NCBI GenBank assembly: GCA_007123575.1
Contig: SKKV01000255.1
Location: 1 to 8,161 of the forward strand
Direction of reading: 5' to 3'
DNA length: 8,161 nucleotides
From: Wenzhouxiangella sp.
GTDB lineage: Bacteria; Pseudomonadota; Gammaproteobacteria; Xanthomonadales; Wenzhouxiangellaceae
Part shown: one piece after another, positions 1 through 5,713 of the stretch
Position numbering within the stretch: position 1 is the first letter of the stretch
How the letters are laid out: each line of letters begins with the position of its first letter
Made by a program: the position numbers and the translations under genes
Notes under the pieces: generated by a model
What the model was told of the DNA's origin: nothing
The model's input: only the letters and a program-made list of their open reading frames with translations
The model's database searches: none

Positions 1-697
1 ACAGCCGCTGGCCGGCTCCGTCTGCTTCGGCCTGGTCCATTTTCTGGATTCGCCAGCTGCCGTGGACATGAACCAGCAGCAGGCCGACGGCCAGCGGCAT
101 CACTGCTCGCGTCACTCCGGCTCTGGTGAACGGCTGCCGCAACAGGCCGGCCAGTGCGGCGCTGGGCCATAGCATCAGCATCAGCAGCAGGGGTTCTCCG
201 CCGATAGCCGCCACTTGCAGCAACGAAGACCACTCGGTGATGATGACGGTTGGCGTGTACGGGAACGGTGCCCAGACCAGGCACATCAGGCTGGCCAACA
301 AGGCCGCGCGCAGCAGTGCCCACAGCGGGTCCGGCAGGGTCCAATGTCGCCTCAAGAGGCTATCGACTGGCGCATAGAGGGCAAACGGTAAGGCGTAGCA
401 GACAAAAAAGCCCAGCGTGGTCAGGTGCAACTTCCAGCCCTGGGCGCCGCCGGCAGCCACGGCTGCGGCGAAGGTGGGCCAGTGCAGCGGGATGATGTAA
501 ACCAGGCCCATGGCCAGCCCGGAGATGAAGGCCATGCTGGGGCGAATATCGCGACTCAATACTGCCAGCCATGGGGCAAAGGCAATAAAGGCCAGCGGCG
601 TGAGTCCGCCGCCGACCGGTGCTGCCAGATTGATAAGACTGCTTGAGAGCACGATGGCAGCGACGTGCCATAGTGCCCCACGGAGTTGCCGCGACAT
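1..697 (-). CDS. Apolipoprotein N-acyltransferase (Lnt)-like membrane protein, C-terminus beyond window
   Basis: An open frame of 232 codons starts at ATG 697-695 and runs off the left edge without a stop. The N-terminus is very hydrophobic, with about seven membrane segments near residues 9-27, 34-47, 53-72, 90-110, 125-143, 160-185 and 197-211. Segments such as PLAFIAFAPWLAVL followed by an Arg, and FPYTP...LLQVAAIGGEPLLL, resemble the Lnt membrane domain (TPLAF..PLL...R; FPW..GY.Q..PL..LA...G). The frame ends near residue 232, about where the periplasmic nitrilase domain begins in Lnt (roughly 510 aa in E. coli). The catalytic Glu-Lys-Cys triad is therefore not visible. Lnt adds the third acyl chain to lipoproteins in the inner membrane. 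The gene is not next to the usual housekeeping lnt neighbour corC, so I infer a paralogue with a specialised role. Its ATG overlaps the stop of the preceding gene (TAATG), which implies translational coupling. Family call fairly likely; substrate unknown. Confidence 0.7.
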   Translation of the reverse strand, partial: MSRQLRGALWHVAAIVLSSSLINLAAPVGGGLTPLAFIAFAPWLAVLSRDIRPSMAFISGLAMGLVYIIPLHWPTFAAAVAAGGAQGWKLHLTTLGFFVCYALPFALYAPVDSLLRRHWTLPDPLWALLRAALLASLMCLVWAPFPYTPTVIITEWSSLLQVAAIGGEPLLLMLMLWPSAALAGLLRQPFTRAGVTRAVMPLAVGLLLVHVHGSWRIQKMDQAEADGAGQRL

Positions 698-1908
698 TAC
701 TGCTGTCGCGACCGCACCACTTGACGTCGTGAATTCGCGGCCCTGCCAGCATCTTCCGACTCGAAGCGGGAGCGGAAGATGCTGTCGAGGGTCTGACTCC
801 AGGTGTAGCCCAGTGGGCTGGGTGTCGAATAGGCCCATATGGGATCGTCTTCCGGTTCCTCGGACTCGGCGAAGCCTTCCAGCAACAGGACCAGCGGCAC
901 GTTGGCGGCATCGAACTCTAGTGCGGCCAGGTCCGGGTCGATGAAATCCACGCCGGGGACATGGTTGGCCAGCCCGATCTCGACCGCCTGGCTCAGGACG
1001 ATGAATTCGCCGTATTCAGCGTAATACAAGAACTCAGGCTCATCCAGCTTGTAGGTGATCAATAGCGGCAGCAGTTCATCACCTTCATTCAAATCGGAGG
1101 TGTATTCGTACTCGAAATTTTCGGAGTAGAGGTCAATGACCGCATCAATGACCTCGCCATTGGCCGGATCGGTGAGAAAAAACATCACGCCGAAGGCTGC
1201 CCCGTTCGCAAATTCCGAGTAGTCTTCTCCTTCCACTCGATAAAGCACCAGCTGCGAGTAGTTGAGTTCGCCGCTGTCTTCAAAGGGGTCATCGACATCC
1301 GGAACATAATTCGGGTCCAGGAGTTCCGATGACAGCACGCGCGGCACGCCGTCGCCGACATCGATCCAGTAGGCCGAGCGAGTCCAGTCGTTGACCTGGT
1401 AGGTATTGCTGTCCGCTAAACGCTCGGTCGGCAGGCCACGCAGCAACAGATAGTCGTCGGTGATACCGTCAAAGGAATAAGGAATGGTGACGAATCCGGT
1501 CACCACATCCCAGTCGCCGGGCAGATCGCCAAACAGTGTCTCGCTCTGCAACCTACTCTTGGCAGTCGCCTGAGACCCGGATCGATCCAGGTAGCGCTGC
1601 TGCAATTCCGAACCGGTGCCACTTTCGCGGCGGAAGGTGGCAAGGGATTGCAGGTTCAGATAGCGGTTGGCCAGCGCTGAACCCGCTATCGCATCACAAT
1701 TTCCATCAGGACACGACACGGTAGTGCCACCTTCTCCACATTCCGGTTCCTCGCACTTCTGTAACATTGCCAGTGCCGAGGTCGTTTTCAGAAGACCCGC
1801 AAGAACAAGGGTCAGGCTAAAGAGAAACGCGAATCGAGCGTTGCGCCTGGATGAAGGAAATAATGAGGCGGAAAGGTCCTTGACGGACCTGGCTTGCTGG
1901 TTTTTCAT
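697..1908 (-). CDS. Secreted acidic protein of unknown function with C-terminal IF-x-x-RFE motif
   Basis: A 403-aa protein I do not recognise. The chosen start (ATG 1908-1906) has AAGGGAG 8 nt upstream. A GTG at 1959 would add 17 residues but has no clear Shine-Dalgarno. The N-terminus has a basic region (SSRRNAR), a hydrophobic core (AFLFSLTLVLAGLL) and a likely signal peptidase I site after SALA (residue 47). The mature protein opens with four cysteines spaced C-x4-C-x8-C-x4-C (C52, C57, C66, C71), suggesting two disulfides. The body, about residues 100-370, is rich in Asp, Glu, Tyr and aromatic beta-type segments, with no catalytic motif that I can see. Near the end is DSIFRSRFE (residues 375-383), then a 20-residue tail with five arginines. 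The same kind of motif ends the protein at 7955-8161. The stop overlaps the start of the Lnt-like gene (TAATG), so the two are probably made together. Export is well supported; function is unknown. Confidence 0.85.
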   Translation of the reverse strand: MKNQQARSVKDLSASLFPSSRRNARFAFLFSLTLVLAGLLKTTSALAMLQKCEEPECGEGGTTVSCPDGNCDAIAGSALANRYLNLQSLATFRRESGTGSELQQRYLDRSGSQATAKSRLQSETLFGDLPGDWDVVTGFVTIPYSFDGITDDYLLLRGLPTERLADSNTYQVNDWTRSAYWIDVGDGVPRVLSSELLDPNYVPDVDDPFEDSGELNYSQLVLYRVEGEDYSEFANGAAFGVMFFLTDPANGEVIDAVIDLYSENFEYEYTSDLNEGDELLPLLITYKLDEPEFLYYAEYGEFIVLSQAVEIGLANHVPGVDFIDPDLAALEFDAANVPLVLLLEGFAESEEPEDDPIWAYSTPSPLGYTWSQTLDSIFRSRFESEDAGRAANSRRQVVRSRQQ

Positions 1909-1916
1909 TTCTATTT

Positions 1917-1923
1917 CTCCCTT
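1917..1923 (-). promoter_or_regulatory. Ribosome binding site of the secreted protein gene
   Basis: On the minus strand this reads AAGGGAG, 8 nt before the ATG at 1908. It decides the start in favour of ATG 1908 over the in-frame GTG at 1959, and it places the signal peptide close to the N-terminus. Confidence 0.7.
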
Positions 1924-2063
1924 GAAGACGATACTTCGGCTGTTTTTTTGCTCTGACACGCTCGCCAGTCAGGTCATCATGGCTTGCTACGGTTTTATTA
2001 ACCCAGGGTCAAGAACCCCAAAGCATGAGCGTTCTATCTCTACTAGCGTAAACAGTTGCCGCT

Positions 2064-2092
2064 TTTATCATCGGTCGGAGAGGTTTTTTCAA
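2064..2092 (-). promoter_or_regulatory. Candidate sigma-70-type promoter for the secreted protein/Lnt-like pair
   Basis: On the minus strand, TTGAAA (2092-2087) and GATAAA (2069-2064) are separated by 17 nt. They match the -35 and -10 consensus at 5 of 6 and 4 of 6 bases. The site lies just after the kinase stop and would give a 5' leader of about 150 nt before ATG 1908. The 187-bp gap (1909-2095) is AT-richer than the genes around it, which suits a promoter. No strong terminator follows the kinase gene, so read-through from it is also possible. Confidence 0.3.
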
Positions 2093-2095
2093 GGA

Positions 2096-4870
2096 TCAAT
2101 AATTTGTCGATGAATCAAGCGAATCCGCCGGCTCGATAATCGCGTTCAAGCGCTGCGCCCACAGGCCGTCTTCAGCGATGCTGGGGGCGGCCTTGACCCG
2201 GATTTCCCGGGCCAGGTTTCGAGCCGCTTCGGCCTGGCCAGTGCCGGCCAGGAACTCGGCCCGCTCAATGCGAAACAGCCAGCTATCCGGATGGTCGGCG
2301 CCCAGGCCACGATCGAGATGTGCCTCGGCCGACTTGAACAGCGCCAGTGCTTCGGCATTGCGTCCCCGGGCTGCGGACAGCAGGGCATGCTCCATGTCCA
2401 CATCGCATAGCCGCCAGTCATCGTTGCCACCAATGGCGCTCAGATCGATTTGCGCCAGCAGGTCGGCGGCCGGCTCAAGCTGACCTTGACTGCGCAGGAC
2501 TCTGGCCATTTCCAGCTGCGTCCTCAGCAGCACATAAGGCAAGGTGGCGGCGTTGGCCTGACGTCGCTCGAGAAGCGGCTGGATATATTGCTGTGCGGCC
2601 ACGACGTCGCCCTGCAGGCGCTTGATACGACCAATGCCGAATTCGAATTCCTCGATAAAGAGGTTGTCCTCTGCCCCGAGCGCCTCTTGTATGGCCAACA
2701 GCGCTTTGAAACCTGCCAACGCACTATCGAGTCGGCCGAGACTCATGTCGATACGCGCAAGCCGGTACATCGGGGCGGTGTGGGAGACGGCATTGGCACC
2801 GTCGAGCCGAGTCTGGATGGCCAGGCTGCGCTCGATCTCGGGCCGGGCCCGCAAGCGCTGGCCGGCCGATTCCATGACGCCGGCGAGGGTGAACAAGGCG
2901 TAGGCGGTTGGGTAGCTGTCTACCCCGTACAGCGCCGCACGCTTGTCAGCCAACTCATGCGCCAACACCGTGGCCTGCTCAGAGTCGTTGTCATAAGAAT
3001 GTCCAATCACCAGAAACTCGAGCGCGTTCAGATAATGAAAGTGATTCGCCCCGAACTCACGCTCGAAGATGTCCAGCGCGGCACGCGCGTGGCGGGTGAT
3101 CTCCTGACCATTGATGTCGAAGAAAGTATGCACACGCGCCAGATCCGTTCGCACCCTGGCGACCGCCGTGCTTTGTGGGCCCTGCAGCTGACTGGCCAGA
3201 TCCAGGGCCCGGTTGAGCTGCGCATGGGCATCATCCTCCTGCCCCAGATAGGCCTGGATCGTTCCCATCAGACGCAGGCTTTCGACCAGTTCCAGCGAGT
3301 TGGGCGCCAGCCGTTCCCGCAGCGCGATGGCTTCGCCGACAATGGGCTCGGCGGCGGGAAAGTCCTCCTGGTCATAAAGCGTATAGCCCTGCTTGTGCAG
3401 CAGCTGGGCGAGCAGCGCCGGGTCACCACTGGCGCGGGCAACTGGAATAGCCTCTTCATACATGGCCAGGGCCTGATTTCGCTGGCCGATATTCTGATAT
3501 ACGCTGCCCAGAATGCCGCCCATCTCGGCCCGCACCAGCGGTTGGTTCTGAAGGCTTCCGGCCAGTCGCTCGCGACCGGCGTCCAGCACTTCCGACAGCG
3601 GCAAATCGCGCTTGCCGGCCACTTCCGGGTCCGCACCCTGAAACACATCGATCATGAAGTCGGTCACGGCCCGCGCCGCCACTTCGGAGGCGACCGCCCG
3701 GTCGCGCTCGGCGCGCATCTGCCACGAAAAAACACTGATGACCAGCACGAAAGCCAGCCCCGCGCTTGCCCAGGGCCAGTTCCTGTGCAGCCATTTCCCA
3801 GCTACATACAGGTTGTCGCCCTCGCGTGCTATCACTGGTTCATGATTGAGCCAGCGGCGCAGATCATCGCTAAGCGCATCAACGCCGGCATAGCGGGCCG
3901 AGACTTCCGTTTCCGTCGCTCGCCTGACAATGGCTGCCAGATCGCGCGGCAGCCCATCCAGCACCAATTCGTTTGTGCTGTTGCGGCCGGCGCCCAACAG
4001 CTCGGCCAGAACCAGTCCAAGACTGTAGATATCGCTTGCCGTTCCCACCCGCTGCATGGCGCGCTGCTCCGGGCTGGCATAGCGTGGGGTATAGGCCTTG
4101 CTGGTGGCGGTCTGTTCGACAGGCAGGACCTCGGCAGCCTCGTCGCTGTCGGTCATGGCGTCGAGTAGATGCCGCGCAACGCCGAAGTCCAGCAGGATCG
4201 GACGACCGTCCCGGGTGACCAGGATATTGGAAGGCTTAAGATCGCAGTGAATGACCAGTTGCCGGTGGGCAAAAGCCACCGCATCGCATAACTCGATCAG
4301 TAGTTGCACACGATCCTGTGGCGAGACAGCCTGTTCATCGCACCAGGTTTTGATGGGTACGCCGTCCACATATTCCATGACCAAGTAGGGCCAGCCGCCC
4401 GGTGTACTGCCGCCATCCAGCAGGCGCGAGATATTGGGATGGGTCAGTGAAGCCAGGATCTGCCGCTCGCGGGCCAGATAACGCAGCGCTCTGGCACTGG
4501 GCAGGCCGGACAACACTTTTACCGCAGCAGTCTGTTCGAAATGGCCATCGCTGCGCTGGGCAAGAAACACCTTGCCCATGCCGCCCTCGCCAATTTCCTC
4601 AAGCAAGGTCCATGCCCCCAGGGTATCGCCGCTGGATGGCTCATCCGACCCCAGATGATTGACCTCGGTTTGAACTGACTCGGCGAGGTCGGCGTCTTCA
4701 AGTTCAGTCTGCAGCAGCATGTTTCGGACGGCGTCAATGACTTCAGGGTCGGCGTCTGCTGCCAGCGCCGCGTCGGTCAACGCTGCATCGCGCTGCACGG
4801 CAGGTAGGTCACATAGACGGTTGAATAGCGCCTTGATACGGACAAATCGATCAACATCGGAACTGGACAT
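2096..4870 (-). CDS. Transmembrane Ser/Thr protein kinase with C-terminal TPR region
   Basis: A 924-aa receptor-type Hanks kinase. Visible kinase elements: glycine loop GEGGMGKV (94-101), ATP-anchoring Lys in AAVKVL (K118), helix-C Glu (E135), catalytic loop IHCDLKPSN (D210, K212, N215), DFG (228-230), and SPE in place of APE (266-268). The catalytic loop has HCD instead of HRD, so it is a non-RD kinase. The activation loop (231-265) has several Ser/Thr, including T254, T256, S257 and T261. One hydrophobic span (about 364-383) follows, then helical TPR-like repeats at about 448-478, 488-520, 530-560, 655-690, 700-730, 782-808, 827-855 and 868-890. By family analogy the kinase is cytoplasmic and the TPR part is a periplasmic sensor or scaffold; this topology is inferred. 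The first 85 residues are an uncharacterised helical region. The start is supported by GAGGTG 5 nt upstream. It lies 53 bp after the ECF sigma gene, almost certainly in one operon; the sigma factor is the likely substrate. Confidence 0.93.
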   Translation of the reverse strand: MSSSDVDRFVRIKALFNRLCDLPAVQRDAALTDAALAADADPEVIDAVRNMLLQTELEDADLAESVQTEVNHLGSDEPSSGDTLGAWTLLEEIGEGGMGKVFLAQRSDGHFEQTAAVKVLSGLPSARALRYLARERQILASLTHPNISRLLDGGSTPGGWPYLVMEYVDGVPIKTWCDEQAVSPQDRVQLLIELCDAVAFAHRQLVIHCDLKPSNILVTRDGRPILLDFGVARHLLDAMTDSDEAAEVLPVEQTATSKAYTPRYASPEQRAMQRVGTASDIYSLGLVLAELLGAGRNSTNELVLDGLPRDLAAIVRRATETEVSARYAGVDALSDDLRRWLNHEPVIAREGDNLYVAGKWLHRNWPWASAGLAFVLVISVFSWQMRAERDRAVASEVAARAVTDFMIDVFQGADPEVAGKRDLPLSEVLDAGRERLAGSLQNQPLVRAEMGGILGSVYQNIGQRNQALAMYEEAIPVARASGDPALLAQLLHKQGYTLYDQEDFPAAEPIVGEAIALRERLAPNSLELVESLRLMGTIQAYLGQEDDAHAQLNRALDLASQLQGPQSTAVARVRTDLARVHTFFDINGQEITRHARAALDIFEREFGANHFHYLNALEFLVIGHSYDNDSEQATVLAHELADKRAALYGVDSYPTAYALFTLAGVMESAGQRLRARPEIERSLAIQTRLDGANAVSHTAPMYRLARIDMSLGRLDSALAGFKALLAIQEALGAEDNLFIEEFEFGIGRIKRLQGDVVAAQQYIQPLLERRQANAATLPYVLLRTQLEMARVLRSQGQLEPAADLLAQIDLSAIGGNDDWRLCDVDMEHALLSAARGRNAEALALFKSAEAHLDRGLGADHPDSWLFRIERAEFLAGTGQAEAARNLAREIRVKAAPSIAEDGLWAQRLNAIIEPADSLDSSTNY

Positions 4871-4875
4871 CGCTA

Positions 4876-4881
4876 CACCTC
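4876..4881 (-). promoter_or_regulatory. Ribosome binding site of the kinase gene
   Basis: The minus strand reads GAGGTG, 5 nt before ATG 4870. It supports that start and shows that the kinase has its own translation signal despite being close behind the sigma gene. Confidence 0.65.
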
Positions 4882-4923
4882 GGCTTGGGCGTGTCGGGAC
4901 AAGTCTGCATGGGCAGTTTCATC

Positions 4924-5493
4924 CTACTGTTGAGCATGATCGTTCAGGTAGTTGGTAAGCCATGATTTTGCGAAGCGCAACTCCCTGTCCACGATCTGAA
5001 CTGACACATCAAGCAGTTCGGCAATCTGCTGGCGCTTAAGGCCGGCAAAGCAGGTCAGGTGCAGCACCGAGCCGCAACGTGGGTCGAGGTGTTCCAGGCG
5101 TTTCAGGGCGCTGTCGAGCGCGAGCAAGTCAAAGCTGTTTGCATCACTACCCAACTCGACTTGGCTTAGGGCCAGATGGGTTGCGCCACCACCACGCTTC
5201 AGACTGGCCCGGGCCCGGGCCCGGTCAACTAAAACAGAGCGCATGTAGAGAGACAGGGAGGCAAAGAAATGATTGCGATCGTTCCAGTTCAGCTCGGTGC
5301 TCATTACCCGCAGCACCGCTTCATGGACCAATTCTGTCGGCGAGAGCGTAATGTCAGCCCCCATGGCGTGGATGCGCTGTCGGGCGATGCGTCGAAGCTC
5401 AAGATAGGCCTGCTCGAACACCGCTGAGTATGCCGCGCCGTCACCTTGCTGCCAGTCGTCGAGCAGCTGGGTCAAGGATTGTTCGTCGCTCAC
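4924..5493 (-). CDS. ECF-type RNA polymerase sigma factor, kinase-associated (Sigma70_ECF / TIGR02999-like, ECF43-like)
   Basis: A 189-aa sigma factor, the usual length for this family. Region 2 spans about residues 8-95 and contains SPTELVHEAVLRV (51-63), the family hallmark (usually PTALVHEAYLRL), then NHFFASLSLYMRSVLVDRAR (74-93), which ends in the promoter-melting and -10 recognition part. An Arg/Gly-rich linker (RARARASLKRGGGA, 91-104) leads to region 4 (about 125-185) with its helix-turn-helix at GLKRQQIAELLDVSVQIV (151-168). Region 2.2 lacks the acidic DAED-type motif of ordinary ECF factors. In the characterised relative EcfP, phosphorylation of a region 2.2 threonine by its partner kinase restores RNA polymerase binding; T53 here is the likely equivalent (T49 less so). 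No anti-sigma gene is adjacent; the kinase follows. GTG 5493 is the only plausible start: the upstream in-frame codons contain no start before a TAA at 5508-5506. It lacks a clear Shine-Dalgarno and overlaps a possible 8-codon ORF. Confidence 0.92.
   Translation of the reverse strand: MSDEQSLTQLLDDWQQGDGAAYSAVFEQAYLELRRIARQRIHAMGADITLSPTELVHEAVLRVMSTELNWNDRNHFFASLSLYMRSVLVDRARARASLKRGGGATHLALSQVELGSDANSFDLLALDSALKRLEHLDPRCGSVLHLTCFAGLKRQQIAELLDVSVQIVDRELRFAKSWLTNYLNDHAQQ
5206..5224. repeat. Short GC tandem repeat inside the sigma gene
   Basis: GGCCCG occurs three times in tandem, giving a 19-bp palindromic run (GGCCCGGGCCCGGGCCCGG). It encodes the alternating Arg-Ala stretch in the linker between sigma regions 2 and 4. 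The unit is 6 bp, so slippage would add or remove an Arg-Ala pair without changing frame. Confidence 0.8.
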
Positions 5494-5516
5494 CTGGGGG
5501 TCGCTTTAGAAGTCAT
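5490..5516 (-). CDS. Possible 8-codon leader ORF overlapping the sigma start
   Basis: ATG 5516-5514 opens a frame encoding MTSKATPR and stops at TGA 5492-5490, overlapping the sigma GTG start as GTGA. AGAGGGA at 5532-5526 sits 9 nt upstream and is a better Shine-Dalgarno than anything before the GTG. If translated, ribosomes ending here could restart on the sigma gene, so the peptide would act as a translational coupling device. An in-frame ATG at 5525 would extend it by three codons but leaves no room for the Shine-Dalgarno. It is too short to show coding bias, so this rests on layout alone. Confidence 0.3.
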   Translation of the reverse strand: MTSKATPR

Positions 5517-5548
5517 ATCCGCCATTCCCTCTATATCCAGACCATCCC

Positions 5549-5564
5549 CAGGCGCTCCTGCCTG
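5549..5564 (-). promoter_or_regulatory. Small hairpin in the sigma gene leader with AGGAG in its loop
   Basis: On the minus strand CAGGC pairs with GCCTG around a 6-nt loop, AGGAGC. The loop resembles a Shine-Dalgarno and lies 9 nt before a 4-codon ORF (ATG 5541, MVWI). The stem is only 5 bp, so it may be chance. It is noted because the sigma gene's own start has no clear ribosome binding site. Confidence 0.15.
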
Positions 5565-5594
5565 CGGCCAGCAAAACTCGGGAATGCAAGTTTA

Positions 5595-5610
5595 CCTTAC
5601 AGCGCCTTAC
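5595..5610. repeat. Direct repeat CCTTAC, 10-bp period
   Basis: CCTTAC occurs at 5595-5600 and again at 5605-5610, one helical turn apart, in the gap upstream of the sigma gene. That spacing would place both copies on the same DNA face, as in some operators. Two 6-mers are weak evidence. Confidence 0.2.
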
Positions 5611-5685
5611 GGGGTTCAGGTGGCCTCAGTCTCACTTATTCATGACGTCTTCTGCTCCAGCGCCCCCAGGCCCCGCATCTGCTGA

Positions 5686-5705
5686 CTTTTGCTCGGTCGC
5701 AAAAG
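5686..5705 (-). terminator. Hairpin just after the lipoprotein gene, weak terminator candidate
   Basis: CTTTTGC and GCAAAAG form a perfect 7-bp stem with a 6-nt loop, beginning 8 nt after the lipoprotein stop. No T-run follows on the minus strand, so it is not a standard intrinsic terminator. It may mark the 3' end of the transcript or protect it. Confidence 0.3.
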
Positions 5706-5713
5706 GCAGCAGT

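Noticed and set aside
360..911. Minus-strand frame of 183 codons spanning the end of the secreted protein gene and the Lnt-like gene
   Set aside because: It overlaps two better-supported genes in another frame, is rich in Pro, Arg and Cys as shadow frames are, and has no start signal.
1909..1959. GTG 1959 as the start of the secreted protein
   Set aside because: It has no clear Shine-Dalgarno and would put 17 extra residues before an already long signal peptide n-region. ATG 1908 has AAGGGAG at good spacing.
1984..2012. Alternative promoter TTGACC-N17-TAGCAA before the secreted protein gene
   Set aside because: The -10 hexamer matches only 3 of 6 bases; TTGAAA-N17-GATAAA slightly upstream is better.
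2006..2018. GGGT/ACCC hairpin after the kinase gene as a terminator
   Set aside because: The stem is only 4 bp and no T-run follows on the minus strand.
1667..2113. Plus-strand frame across the gap between the kinase and the secreted protein genes
   Set aside because: It runs antisense through the signal peptide region and the AT-rich gap, with no Shine-Dalgarno and no protein-like pattern.
2450..4168. Long plus-strand open frame (572 codons) antisense to the kinase gene
   Set aside because: The opposite strand encodes a kinase with all catalytic motifs in order plus TPR repeats. The antisense frame has no recognisable domain and is explained by the high GC and codon pattern of the real gene.
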